NCBI RefSeq assembly: GCF_000425705.1
Contig: NZ_AUDY01000013.1
Location: forward strand, 62,001 to 126,000
DNA length: 64,000 nt
Direction of reading: 5' to 3'
Origin: Halobacillus kuroshimensis DSM 18393
Lineage (GTDB): Bacteria > Bacillota > Bacilli > Bacillales > Halobacillaceae
Shown here: one piece after another, positions 32,954 through 41,946 of the stretch
Numbering within the stretch: the stretch's first letter is position 1
How the letters are laid out: each line of letters begins with the position of its first letter
Translations under genes and position numbers: made by a program
The notes under the pieces: model-generated
Seen by the model: only the letters and a program-made list of their open reading frames with translations
What the model was told of the DNA's origin: nothing
The model's database searches: none

Positions 32954-34811
32954 ATGCACGAGGCAGTTTGACAACGACCGTCGTTCCTTTTCCTTTTTCA
33001 CTTTCATAGTTTATCGTCCCGTTCAAATCCGATACGATTTTCTTCGTGACCATAACACCAAGTCCTGTTCCTTTTTCTTTTGTAGTAAAGAACGGTTCAC
33101 CGATTTTCGAGAGTTCCTGGGCGCTTAAGCCCGGTCCATTATCTCTAACGAAAAGCGTTAGATGGGAGCTCGACATCTGAATTTCAATTCGTACTTCACC
33201 ACCGAGATCGACCGCGTCCACCGCATTCTTCACCAGATTGATTAAAATCTGGTTCATCCGTTTCGGTTCCGTCCTGAACTTATCCTGTACAGGGTCACAA
33301 TCAAACAGCAGAAGAATCTGCTTTTCGTTCGCTTCCGGTTCAAGAAGGCGGAGTACATACGATACAAGCTGTTCCGGGTCCACTTCCTCAAGCTGGATGG
33401 AAGACTTCGGTTTCGACAGCATCATGAAGTCCTGGACGATCGCTTCGATTCGATTGACTTCATCCAGGATGATTTCCTGATAATTATCCCTGAGCTCAGG
33501 ATTAGCCGCTCCAATCTGGAGAAAACCTTTGATGGCGGTCAATGGATTCTTGATTTCATGAGCGATGCCTGCAGACATCTGCGTAATCGTAGACAGCTGC
33601 TGGGACTTTTCCTTCAGCTCAATCATTTCCTTGTATTCCGTTACATCCTGATGAATACCGAGAATAAGCGACTTTCCGTTATAATCCACCGGAAAACCTT
33701 TCGTACGAATCCACTTTTCTTCTTTCCCCTGGACACATACTCGATAGTCAACGACGAATTCCTCGCTTTTCATTTTCGAAAGGCCTCCTACGAAATGAGA
33801 CCGGTCCGCTTCGTGTACGTGCTCCAAAAGTGACTTGGGGTCTGAAAATGCCTGACGTCTTGGAATACCGAACAAGGTTTGAAAAGCAGGACTGATATAG
33901 TGGACTTCCTCAAAGTGCGGATCACTGATCCAGAAAACATCCGTAATGTTATCAGCGAGAAGAGCAAAACGCTCTTCTGAATCTTTAAGCGCTTGCAAAT
34001 GTTTATTATATTGAGTAATATCCTGCAGAAAAACAGTAAGGCCCAGTTCTGTTGGATGGACCGTCACTTTCACATCGAGCTGGGTTTCCTCAATAAAACC
34101 CTCGAATTCCACCGTTTCGAACGTTTCCATAGAGCGCAGGAAATGCTGAAAAAATGGATAGTGCTCATCTATGGAAAAGATGTCCCATAATTTTTTATAA
34201 TAATTTTTGAAAAAAGGGCGTTTGGTCAGCTCTTCCATTTTAGGATTGGCATAAACAACTTCCCAATTATGATTAATGACGGCAAGGCCGTGTGGAAATT
34301 TATCGACAATGTGTGTCATGCGGTGCTTGATTTGAGAAGAGGAAAAGCTTAAAAGCGGAACGCCTTCATAATTCGTAATGGATAAGGACGGCTTATCATT
34401 CTTTGAAGGCACATCAGCGGCCACCGGCGCCGACACAGAAAAATGATGGTCTTCTTCCATTTTTGCGAGTGTAAAGGTGATCTGGCCGTTGGTCAGATGC
34501 ACCATACGGCATTGAAACCTATGATTAAAATTCTTATCTGTCAACTGGACAGAGGATTCCCTCAGCCCTTCGGTCAAAAGCTGGTGAAGAGATTGTTGCA
34601 GGCGGTGCTGGCCTGTGTGGCGGAAACACCGGATCCACTGAGAGAAAGACAGGTCTGTTTCCTTCAAATGCAGCATATGAATCATTTCCTGATTCAATGT
34701 AACGGCTTGAAGACGCAGATCGAGTAAACATGCGGGTGTTCCATTCATACTAAGAACATCCAAAATCTCACCGCTATGAACTTGGTCTGAATACCTCTCT
34801 CTTATAACCAA
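32952..34811 (-). CDS. PAS-containing sensor histidine kinase (sporulation-kinase type)
   Basis: 619-aa cytosolic kinase without TM segments. Three PAS-like regions: about 15-120, 170-270 and 275-395; the last includes RFALLADNITDVFWISDPHFEEVHYISPAF. The HisKA H-box SAGIAHEIKNPLTAIKGFLQ (His about 415) is nearly identical in style to KinA/KinE-type sporulation kinases, followed by HATPase motifs NLVKNAVDAV, DNGPGL and TKEKGTGLGVMV. No response regulator is adjacent, so it may feed Spo0F (inference). Start TTG 34811 has AAAGAGG 8 nt upstream. Confidence 0.85.
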   Translation of the reverse strand: MVIRERYSDQVHSGEILDVLSMNGTPACLLDLRLQAVTLNQEMIHMLHLKETDLSFSQWIRCFRHTGQHRLQQSLHQLLTEGLRESSVQLTDKNFNHRFQCRMVHLTNGQITFTLAKMEEDHHFSVSAPVAADVPSKNDKPSLSITNYEGVPLLSFSSSQIKHRMTHIVDKFPHGLAVINHNWEVVYANPKMEELTKRPFFKNYYKKLWDIFSIDEHYPFFQHFLRSMETFETVEFEGFIEETQLDVKVTVHPTELGLTVFLQDITQYNKHLQALKDSEERFALLADNITDVFWISDPHFEEVHYISPAFQTLFGIPRRQAFSDPKSLLEHVHEADRSHFVGGLSKMKSEEFVVDYRVCVQGKEEKWIRTKGFPVDYNGKSLILGIHQDVTEYKEMIELKEKSQQLSTITQMSAGIAHEIKNPLTAIKGFLQIGAANPELRDNYQEIILDEVNRIEAIVQDFMMLSKPKSSIQLEEVDPEQLVSYVLRLLEPEANEKQILLLFDCDPVQDKFRTEPKRMNQILINLVKNAVDAVDLGGEVRIEIQMSSSHLTLFVRDNGPGLSAQELSKIGEPFFTTKEKGTGLGVMVTKKIVSDLNGTINYESEKGKGTTVVVKLPRA

Positions 34812-34968
34812 TAGTAAGACCTCTTTCCTTTTTGCCGCTCGTTTATTTCCAATACGTTTTTCATTATAACGCAAAATTAACAAATTTTGAATATTTTCTA
34901 ACGATTTAGCCTTTATTTTTGCTTTTTAAACATTGTACGCTGAAAAGAACAACGATATGACAGAAATT

Positions 34969-35838
34969 TCACCCTTCAATACTACGCCACAATGTTAACG
35001 AGGCGTAACTCAAATAAGGCGACCATGGCTGGCTCCATGCTCCCATTTCTTCTGTTGTCGGTTTACGTTCCATTTGAAAGTAATGCTTCAACGCATTTTG
35101 AATTCCGATGTCCGCTTTCGGGAATAAGTTTTCCCTTCCGAGCCCGAACATCATCCAGTTTTCTGCTGTCCATGGCCCGATACCCCTGACTTTCACCAGA
35201 CGTTTCATAATGTCTTCGTTCTCCATAGCAGACAGTGCCGGCAAATCCAGTTCCCCTTCTGCTATGCGTTTGGACGTATCAATGACATACTCGGCTTTCC
35301 TCTGGCTGAACTGCAGCTCCCTCAGAGTTTCATATGGCGTCTCAGCAACCGTTCCCGGATCAGGATAAAACCATACGCCGTCTTTCTGTCTGCCCAGTGT
35401 CTCTACGAACCTGGTGCTCAGAGTATAAGCGAACTTCATATTCAACTGCTGGTGGATGATGACTTTCATCAAACAGTCGTAAAGGTGAAAATCCTTCACG
35501 ATCGGTGTGCCGGGGTGATTTCTAAACAACTGTTCTAAGTCGGTGTCCAGGAAATGCTGATGAATCTTCTCCAGATCAACATCCCATTGAAAAAGATGCT
35601 TGATGTAGTTCAGAAGCTGTGGTCTGGCTTCATCGCTGTCACTCTGCACAGAAAAAACAGGATCAAGGGTCGTCCCGAGGGCCTGAACTCTGACGATATG
35701 ATGTTCCTCATTAAGCTTGACAGGGATATCCACCCAGCGTTCCTCTCTGTCCAGATGAATTAAAGGGTCCAGCTGCCAGCGAAGTAACGTATAATCAAAA
35801 TCATAAAAGTTAACTGCCTTTAATTTTTCTTTCCACAC
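34969..35838 (-). CDS. yfjP: DNA-3-methyladenine glycosylase II (HhH-GPD, AlkA-like)
   Basis: 289-aa base-excision repair glycosylase removing alkylated bases. Helix-hairpin-helix VKVRGIGPWTAENWMMFGLG is followed by the catalytic Asp in LFPKADIGIQNAL. The N-terminal region (FYDFDYTLLRW) matches YfjP-type enzymes. Start is GTG 35838 with AAGGAGG upstream. Its neighbours pdaA and the small SE1561-type gene are also close to yfjP in B. subtilis (as recalled), supporting orthology. Confidence 0.85.
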   Translation of the reverse strand: MWKEKLKAVNFYDFDYTLLRWQLDPLIHLDREERWVDIPVKLNEEHHIVRVQALGTTLDPVFSVQSDSDEARPQLLNYIKHLFQWDVDLEKIHQHFLDTDLEQLFRNHPGTPIVKDFHLYDCLMKVIIHQQLNMKFAYTLSTRFVETLGRQKDGVWFYPDPGTVAETPYETLRELQFSQRKAEYVIDTSKRIAEGELDLPALSAMENEDIMKRLVKVRGIGPWTAENWMMFGLGRENLFPKADIGIQNALKHYFQMERKPTTEEMGAWSQPWSPYLSYASLTLWRSIEG

Positions 35839-36002
35839 GTGAGTTTTTCCTCCTTCAATTCCCTTAGATTTTTCTATTTTGTTAAGAATAGGAAAGAAGA
35901 CCTGAGGCTTATCCGACCAATTCTCCCTTTATGATAGAAGCTTTGATGAAACTTAGCAAAACATTACAATCACAGACACCGTGAGGGAGCTGAAATAAAA
36001 TG

Positions 36003-36031
36003 AAAAGCCGCTGTACAACGTGTACGGCGGC
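36003..36031 (-). terminator. Intrinsic terminator of pdaA
   Basis: 11-bp stem GCCGCTGTACA/TGTACGGCGGC with one mismatch on the plus strand (a G-U pair on the minus strand), then minus-strand T residues. Confidence 0.75.
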
Positions 36032-36040
36032 ATACATTTG

Positions 36041-36820
36041 TTATAAACCCCAGACAGGCGCGGGGACGAGCTGTTTCATCAGAATTTCATTCAAATCCCC
36101 GAATCGGTAGCCTCGTTTCCTAAGCTCATCAATCATTTGTGAAAGGGCTTCGGCGTTGTCACTGGAGACGGTGTGCAGGAGGATGACGGCTCCAGGATGG
36201 ATCTGATCCATCACACTCCGGTAAGCATACTCCCATCCTTTTTGTCTGTCGGTATGCCAGTCCACGAACGCAACGGACCAGAACGCATGGGTATAGCCGA
36301 ACTCCTCCGCCCATTTCAGCGTCTGTGCATTAAACGTACCTCTCGGCGGACGCAGGAAGGTCATAATTTCCTGATCTGTCTGCTCCTTGACGGCTTCCTC
36401 CACCCGTTTCAGTTCTTTTTCCATATCGGCTTTAGAACTCTGCGTAAAATCCGGATGGCTCCAGGAATGGTTCCCAATGATGTGTCCTTCATCAGTCATT
36501 CTTTTTAAAAGATCGGGCGCACTTTCAATATAATGACCGGTTACGAAAAAGGCTGCCGGTACTTCTTTTTCCTTAAGGACATCTAAAACCTGACCGGTAT
36601 ATCCTTGTTCATACCCATTATCAAACGTTAAATAAACCACACGATCCTTGGAAGGATCCATAAAAAACCCATGATGCTGTTCAATCATCGGTCCATACCT
36701 GCCTGGATCCGGCGTAGTACCATTTTTGCTTTTATTATACCCCCACCCTTCTGCATAGGTGGTTAAAGGAAAAAGACAGACCATCAGGACGACCGTCATC
36801 AGCTTCACTATCCTGCTCAT
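36041..36820 (-). CDS. pdaA: Delta-lactam-biosynthetic de-N-acetylase PdaA
   Basis: 259-aa polysaccharide deacetylase with an N-terminal signal peptide (about 1-23). It removes the acetyl group from muramic acid during spore cortex synthesis, the step leading to muramic delta-lactam needed for germination. NodB motifs: VVYLTFDNGYEQG (here TFDN rather than TFDD, as in PdaA), GNHSWSHPDF, RPPRGTFN and ILLHTVSSD. Length matches B. subtilis PdaA (263 aa). Presence implies a spore-former. Confidence 0.92.
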   Translation of the reverse strand: MSRIVKLMTVVLMVCLFPLTTYAEGWGYNKSKNGTTPDPGRYGPMIEQHHGFFMDPSKDRVVYLTFDNGYEQGYTGQVLDVLKEKEVPAAFFVTGHYIESAPDLLKRMTDEGHIIGNHSWSHPDFTQSSKADMEKELKRVEEAVKEQTDQEIMTFLRPPRGTFNAQTLKWAEEFGYTHAFWSVAFVDWHTDRQKGWEYAYRSVMDQIHPGAVILLHTVSSDNAEALSQMIDELRKRGYRFGDLNEILMKQLVPAPVWGL

Positions 36821-36873
36821 GTGTCATGTACCCCTCACTTTTTGCTTAGTATGTGTGAAGCAGAAGGGAATAT

Positions 36874-36916
36874 AAAAAAAGACAGGTGGGAAAATTCCCC
36901 ACGCTGTCTTTTTTAC
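36874..36916 (-). terminator. Intrinsic terminator of the YuiF-like gene
   Basis: Stem AAAAGACAG...CTGTCTTTT with inner TGGG/CCCA pairing, overlapping the stop codon on the minus strand. Confidence 0.8.
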
Positions 36917-38220
36917 AGAAATAAAGAAGCGGCCCATCCAAAGATGAACAACGGTATATTATAATGCAGAAATGTCGGCACACAAGTATCCCAGATGTGG
37001 TTGTGACGGCCGTCTGCATTGAGCCCGGATGTCGGACCGAGTGTACTGTCAGAAGCCGGTGAACCTGCATCACCAAGAGCTCCTGCTGTACCAATCAGTG
37101 CTGCTGTCGCCATCGGCGAAAAACCGGCAGCAACGCAGATAGGCACAAACAGAGCGGCAAGGATCGGTATCGTAGCAAAGGAAGAGCCGATTCCCATGGT
37201 GACCACAAGACCGACAGACAGAAGAATGAAGGCAATGAAAGCCTGATTGTCCCCAAGATAATCGGAGCTGAGCTCCACAAGTGCCGACACGGATCCCGTC
37301 TCAGTCAAGACGTTCGCGTACCCGGCAGCGACGAGCATAACAAAGGCAATAAAACCCATCATCCCAATTCCGTCGTTGATGACCTTATCACCTTTATTGA
37401 ATGGAACGACACGGAAGATAAACATCAGGATGATACCGGCCAGGGCAGCCAGAATCAGATTGGACCAGACCGCCTGAATAACAAGTGTTACAAGCATAGC
37501 CACAAGCGTCAGAAGGTGTTTCATTTGGAACCGTGAATCAAGGACAACCTCTTCATCCGGCGTTTCTTTATCTTCTGGTACGACAGAAGGGTCCCTTGGT
37601 TTCCGGTAAGTAATGAAGATGGCGATGAAAAGTCCGACGATCATTCCAGAACCGGGAAGAATAAGGGACGCGGCGATCGTTCCGATTCCAAGATCGATGC
37701 CGTTCGTTTCCATGGATGTCTTGATCGTATCGTGAAAAATATAGCCAAAGCCAACCGGAATCATGACATACGGCGCTTTCAAACCAAAGGTTAAAGCCGC
37801 AGCCACAGCTCTCCGGTCCAGCTTCATTTCATCAAACAATTTTAAAAGCGGAGGAATAAGAATTGGTATAAAAGCAATATGCACTGGAATGACGTTTTGT
37901 GAAAGACTTGCCACGAACGCAATGACAAAAACGATCATGGTGCGCTTATCCTTCAAAACGCGAAGTAAAAAACCGACTAGTATCGATGTGATACCTGAGT
38001 AGCTGATCGCAACGGCGAAAGCTCCCAGTAATATATAACTTAATGCCACATTCGCTTGAGCTCCCATCCCATCCACAAGCAGGGTCAGGGCGTCCGTCAA
38101 GTTCTCACCGTTCATGAGACCTGCCGTTAAACCGGCAGCGATAATGGCAACGATGACGTTCACGCGCAATAAACTCAACACGGTCATCACCAGGACAGAT
38201 ACGACAACTGCCCATGCCAT
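36913..38220 (-). CDS. Na+/H+ antiporter family transporter (YuiF/NhaC-like)
   Basis: 435-aa, about 11 TM segments. C-terminal motif AGALGDAGSPASDSTLGPTSGLNADGRHNHIWDTCVPTF is the hallmark (given here as landmark positions about 385-423) of YuiF-type members of the Na+/H+ antiporter family. YuiF itself has also been described as a possible amino-acid transporter, so the substrate is uncertain. Suits a saline lifestyle but does not prove it. Confidence 0.8.
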   Translation of the reverse strand: MAWAVVVSVLVMTVLSLLRVNVIVAIIAAGLTAGLMNGENLTDALTLLVDGMGAQANVALSYILLGAFAVAISYSGITSILVGFLLRVLKDKRTMIVFVIAFVASLSQNVIPVHIAFIPILIPPLLKLFDEMKLDRRAVAAALTFGLKAPYVMIPVGFGYIFHDTIKTSMETNGIDLGIGTIAASLILPGSGMIVGLFIAIFITYRKPRDPSVVPEDKETPDEEVVLDSRFQMKHLLTLVAMLVTLVIQAVWSNLILAALAGIILMFIFRVVPFNKGDKVINDGIGMMGFIAFVMLVAAGYANVLTETGSVSALVELSSDYLGDNQAFIAFILLSVGLVVTMGIGSSFATIPILAALFVPICVAAGFSPMATAALIGTAGALGDAGSPASDSTLGPTSGLNADGRHNHIWDTCVPTFLHYNIPLFIFGWAASLFL

Positions 38221-38329
38221 AAGACATTCTCCTCTCCAATAATTTCATACATTAGCGATTTATCATGATAAAGGATGATGGTGAAAAAATCAACCCTCAG
38301 GAAAATAGAGAGTCAATTCTGAAAGCTGC

Positions 38330-38482
38330 TTATTCGTCCATGCTGCGCTCAAGGGATTCAAGCATAGAGATCAGGCGGTCAATGTCTTCCACTGACGTCT
38401 GCTCAGGATCCAGATTATCTAAGCGTCCCATAAATTCTTCCAGGCGCTGCTTCAAGTTGGACATTTTCTCCTGCTGCGTCAT
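38330..38482 (-). CDS. SE1561-family small protein (YfjT-like)
   Basis: 50-aa helical, acidic protein (MSNLKQRLEEFMGRLDNLDP, then SVEDIDRLISMLESLE) matching the SE1561 family. Likely coiled-coil; function unknown. AAAGGAG lies 12 nt before ATG 38482, slightly long spacing. Upstream in-frame codons to 38635 are read through a terminator and are not considered coding. Position between pdaA and yfkD genes parallels yfjT in B. subtilis (as recalled). Confidence 0.7.
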   Translation of the reverse strand: MTQQEKMSNLKQRLEEFMGRLDNLDPEQTSVEDIDRLISMLESLERSMDE

Positions 38483-38571
38483 GTAACGATTCAGCTCCTT
38501 TATCTGTTTTACGTACAATCCATCATAGTACAAGTATCTGCCTCTGTCCAGAACCGGTTTCACCCAGCTGT

Positions 38572-38625
38572 AAAAAAAAGCGCCGTCTGTACGAAAACAA
38601 ATCTGATGTTCCCGTAAGACGGCGC
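38572..38625 (-). terminator. Intrinsic terminator after yfkD
   Basis: 9-bp stem GCGCCGTCT/AGACGGCGC with a long loop and eight A residues on the plus strand (T run on minus). Confidence 0.8.
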
Positions 38626-38631
38626 GTTTTC

Positions 38632-39429
38632 TCATTTTAACTCGAAGGAAAAGCTGACGTGATCCTGAATAGGGATCCAGGCTCCGATGCCCTGCCGGGT
38701 CACGTTTTTAACAGAGAGTGTCTTCTTCGACCCTTTCAACTGGATGTACACATCACCGAAAGCTACTTCTCCTTTTTCATTCACGGCCGGTGCAAACGCA
38801 TGAAGGACCCCTACTTTGTTCGTTGGGATGCCGTACGTGTTATTCTGCTTTGTTCCTTTACCAATCACGGTGTTAAAGGATAACGGGAGTTTTGTGTTTT
38901 TCTGAGCTTCCAGAAGAATCAGCTTCATCATCTGGTCGCTGTGACTGATCCGTGAGGTCAGACCGCCCTTGACTGCTTTTTCTTCTTTTTGAAGATAACT
39001 CAGCTTCTCCTGCTTTTCTCCTCCGTGGTTGTTCAGTTCATTTGTATTGATCTCCTGATACTCCCAATTGATATTGGTTTCTTTCGAATCGTAGGAAAGA
39101 GGCCACCTTCCAAGGAATATGTCTCCTCTGTACCCGATGGCCAGTGGAGAAGGCTTCAGGGACGTTTCATTCAGCATTTCAATCAACTGTGGATTGGTAA
39201 TGCGTACCTCGGTATTCTCCATCAGCTCTTTCGTAATTTCCTCCGCTTCCAGCAATTCCTGATCGTCGGTAGAGTTCGGATACGTGTTGTCTTTGGATAT
39301 GTTTAAGACGTGGTTCGGAATGGAACCTTCTTCTTTTTCATTCTTCTTAGGTTCAGCCGAGGCAGAACCGGCAGCAAACCAAGTAAGAATACAAATAAAC
39401 AGCAGTAGTCCCAGCCATTTTCTATTCAC
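38632..39429 (-). CDS. yfkD: YfkD-family exported protein
   Basis: 265-aa secreted or anchored protein with a signal peptide (about 1-25, ending SASA), matching YfkD of B. subtilis (264 aa) in length and in segments such as IGYRGDIFLGRWPLSY and TNINWEYQEINTNELNN. Function unknown. Start GTG 39429 has AAAGGTGG 8 nt upstream; an in-frame GTG four codons earlier lies inside the RBS. Confidence 0.83.
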   Translation of the reverse strand: MNRKWLGLLLFICILTWFAAGSASAEPKKNEKEEGSIPNHVLNISKDNTYPNSTDDQELLEAEEITKELMENTEVRITNPQLIEMLNETSLKPSPLAIGYRGDIFLGRWPLSYDSKETNINWEYQEINTNELNNHGGEKQEKLSYLQKEEKAVKGGLTSRISHSDQMMKLILLEAQKNTKLPLSFNTVIGKGTKQNNTYGIPTNKVGVLHAFAPAVNEKGEVAFGDVYIQLKGSKKTLSVKNVTRQGIGAWIPIQDHVSFSFELK

Positions 39430-39486
39430 ATCAAGGGCCACCTTTCACTTTTTTTATAGCTTGTGAAAGATGGCCCGTAGTATACA

Positions 39487-40104
39487 TTATTCTGCTGCAA
39501 TTAGCTTGTTCATCATATAGCTCGCTTTGCTGTCGAAAAACTGGATGCATGGCCCGATCCCGAGAAGAATCACAATGGTACCGATACCAATAGGACCACC
39601 AAGCACAAGAGCAAGAACGAGTGCAAAGGACTCGGTCATGGTTTTAGCTTTTGTAATGCTGTAGCCGAAACGCTTCTGGAGCGCGACCATAAACCCGTCA
39701 ACGGGGTTCAAGGAGAATTTCGGCTGCAGATAAAGAGATACGCCTATGGCAATAATTACAATTCCGAGGATTAACGTGATCAATTTCATGAAGAATGCTT
39801 GAAGCACCAGGGTGTCAAACACTTGCAGCATCCAGAAATCGATGAATTTCCCAAGTACTAATATAGTAATGACCGCAGGCAGGTCCGGCTTCTCTTTTGC
39901 AATCAGCGCATTGGTTACAATGAGAAATCCACCAATGACCATGACCCACGTTCCAATTGTAAGTCCGATCTGTTCCGTCAGCCCGACATTTACGGCATCC
40001 CACGCTCCAGCTCCCAGATTCGATTTAATCGTAAGTGTGACGCCCATTGCAATGACAATCAACCCTGCAAGATAAAAGAATCCTTTAATGACTAATGTTC
40101 TCAT
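39487..40104 (-). CDS. YczE/YitT-type integral membrane protein
   Basis: 205-aa protein with five TM segments. Conserved-looking blocks are IKSNLGAGAWDAVNVGL and LQPKFSLNPVDGFMVALQKRFG, characteristic of the YczE family. Role unknown. ATG 40104 is close to a GAGGGAG; a GTG at 40116 is an alternative start. Confidence 0.78.
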   Translation of the reverse strand: MRTLVIKGFFYLAGLIVIAMGVTLTIKSNLGAGAWDAVNVGLTEQIGLTIGTWVMVIGGFLIVTNALIAKEKPDLPAVITILVLGKFIDFWMLQVFDTLVLQAFFMKLITLILGIVIIAIGVSLYLQPKFSLNPVDGFMVALQKRFGYSITKAKTMTESFALVLALVLGGPIGIGTIVILLGIGPCIQFFDSKASYMMNKLIAAE

Positions 40105-40163
40105 GGTCTCCCTCACTTCCTTATTTCAAAGTTGCTTTGAACCGAAAACCTGTACATAAGACA

Positions 40164-40207
40164 CAAAAAAAGAGCGTGAATCCGGCTGTCGGACTCATGC
40201 TCTTTAT
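40164..40207. terminator. Intrinsic terminator of the osmC-like gene
   Basis: AAAGAGCGTGAATCCG pairs with CGGACTCATGCTCTTT (one wobble, one mismatch) around a short loop, T run on the minus strand. Confidence 0.78.
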
Positions 40208-40213
40208 ATTTTA

Positions 40214-40603
40214 CTAGCTTAACTGGATACACTCAAGCGTTTCTTCCACATTTATACTATTTTCTACTGATTGAACCATCGAGCAGTTGTTCCGGGAAAT
40301 TTCCAGGTTTTTCAACAGCTTATCCTGATTCAAGTGATACCCTTTGACAACGAAGTGCAGGTGGATCTTTTCGATACGGTTCGCTTCATCGGGATTTCTC
40401 GTTACTTCCGCAGATACCTGTATATCTTCGTAATTCATCCGCTGCTTATCGAGAATTTTTCTGAACACACCAAGGCTGCACCCTGCAATCGAAGAGACCA
40501 TCAATTGAAACGGGCGGAAACCATTGGCTTCATCGCCGGAAATGTCCAACTGCCCATATTCAAAAGAAGTACGGATGCCGTTTTCTCTTAAATGAAACTC
40601 CAT
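40214..40603 (-). CDS. OsmC/Ohr family protein
   Basis: 129-aa peroxiredoxin-like protein. The two redox Cys are visible: SSIAGCSLGVF (about 42) and SRNNCSMVQSV (about 106). Family members reduce organic hydroperoxides; the spacing and FRPFQLMVSS context suggest the YhfA-like OsmC branch rather than Ohr. ATG 40603 has AAAGGAG 11 nt upstream; GTG 40615 overlaps the RBS. Confidence 0.83.
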   Translation of the reverse strand: MEFHLRENGIRTSFEYGQLDISGDEANGFRPFQLMVSSIAGCSLGVFRKILDKQRMNYEDIQVSAEVTRNPDEANRIEKIHLHFVVKGYHLNQDKLLKNLEISRNNCSMVQSVENSINVEETLECIQLS

Positions 40604-40750
40604 CAGTTTATTCACTCCTTTCGCTTAACGGCTTTGCGTTCATTATATAATAGATCGTTCTGTAAAAGAAACCACACCGCCTGTCCAGCCCCACCTTGCC
40701 TGTTTGACACCTTTTCCGATACGATAAGCGTGTAGAACAGGAGGATGACT

Positions 40751-41929
40751 ATGGTTTCTAATCGCACCAGGTTTTGGATATTAATCGGTCTTGTCACCAT
40801 ATCAGGCTTTTCCCAAGGCATGCTTCTCCCCCTCATTGCGGTCATCCTTGAGCAGAACGGGATTTCGTCTTCTGTGAACGGGATACATGCAACGGGGCTT
40901 TACATAGGAATTTTATTATCGTCCCCTTTTATGGAAAAACCACTCCGCAGGTTGGGCTACAAAGCCATCATACTTTTCGGAGGAGCGCTCGTATTCGTTT
41001 CACTCGCGCTCTTTCCTTTCTGGCAGGCGCTCTGGTTCTGGTTTATGCTCCGGGTGGCTGTCGGAATCGGTGATCAGATTCTCCACTTCGGTACCCAGAC
41101 ATGGATCACCGCTTCCTCAAACCCGCAGAACCGAGGGCGCAGCATTGCCTATTATGGTCTATTTTTCAGTGTTGGATTCACCCTTGGTCCATTAATGACC
41201 AACCTGTTGGAATTCGGGATTTTCGTTCCGTTTCTCCTGTCTTCCTTCTTAAGCTTTATGGTGTGGCTGCTGCTCCTGCGCGTTCGCAGCGAAAAGCCGC
41301 CAACCGAGCAGGCCACTGCTTATGGGACAAGTTCATGGAAACGTTTCGGCCGGAGTATCCGTCTGGCATGGCCGGCCTTTTTGCCGCCTCTTGCCTATGG
41401 CTTTCTGGAAGCCACCCTGCATGGGATTTTCCCCGTGTACGGCATGCGGATCGGACACGATGTGAACATGTTATCGTTCATCATCCCTTCCTTTGCTGCG
41501 GCCAGTTTATTTTCGCAGATTCCTCTAGGCATATTAAGTGACCATATTGGGAGAAAGAAAGTGATATTAACGGTCGTGATGGGCGGCATTGCCGCCTTTC
41601 TGCTCGCTGCAGCTTTTGAAGGCTCGATTCCTTGGCTTTTTGCCTCCTTCGCCTTAGGCGGGCTTTTTGTGGGCTCTCTCTTTTCCTTGGGGATTTCCTA
41701 TATGACCGACCTTCTTCCTAAGGAACTCCTTCCCGCCGGAAACATTCTCTGCGGGATGTCTTTCAGTATCGGAAGTATTCTAGGTCCATTTTTGTCAGGA
41801 TTCGTTCTGGACCTGTGGCCGGGCCTTTCATTCTTTTATGTCATCGTATCCCTGTTGGTTGTCGTTCTGACAGCGATATTCTTGTACAAACCCCTTCCGT
41901 TAGAGAAAAAACAGGCAGCCCTATCCTAA
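40751..41929 (+). CDS. MFS transporter (YfkF-like)
   Basis: 392-aa major facilitator protein with 12 predicted TM helices. MFS motif A appears after TM8 as GILSDHIGRKKVILT, and after TM2 as MEKPLRRLGYKAIIL. Resembles YfkF-type putative drug transporters, and its neighbours support that (yfkD nearby). Start ATG 40751 has AGGAGG at 6 nt. Ends in a terminator shared with convergent znuA. Confidence 0.82.
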   Translation: MVSNRTRFWILIGLVTISGFSQGMLLPLIAVILEQNGISSSVNGIHATGLYIGILLSSPFMEKPLRRLGYKAIILFGGALVFVSLALFPFWQALWFWFMLRVAVGIGDQILHFGTQTWITASSNPQNRGRSIAYYGLFFSVGFTLGPLMTNLLEFGIFVPFLLSSFLSFMVWLLLLRVRSEKPPTEQATAYGTSSWKRFGRSIRLAWPAFLPPLAYGFLEATLHGIFPVYGMRIGHDVNMLSFIIPSFAAASLFSQIPLGILSDHIGRKKVILTVVMGGIAAFLLAAAFEGSIPWLFASFALGGLFVGSLFSLGISYMTDLLPKELLPAGNILCGMSFSIGSILGPFLSGFVLDLWPGLSFFYVIVSLLVVVLTAIFLYKPLPLEKKQAALS

Positions 41930-41946
41930 GGGCTGCCTGTTTTTTT
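41905..41946. terminator. Bidirectional intrinsic terminator
   Basis: Perfect 12-bp stem ACAGGCAGCCCT/AGGGCTGCCTGT with A and T runs on both sides. Confidence 0.9.

Noticed and set aside
38483-38635. N-terminal extension of the SE1561-type protein
   Set aside because: The extension reads through the upstream gene's terminator and has no RBS; the family protein is about 50 aa.
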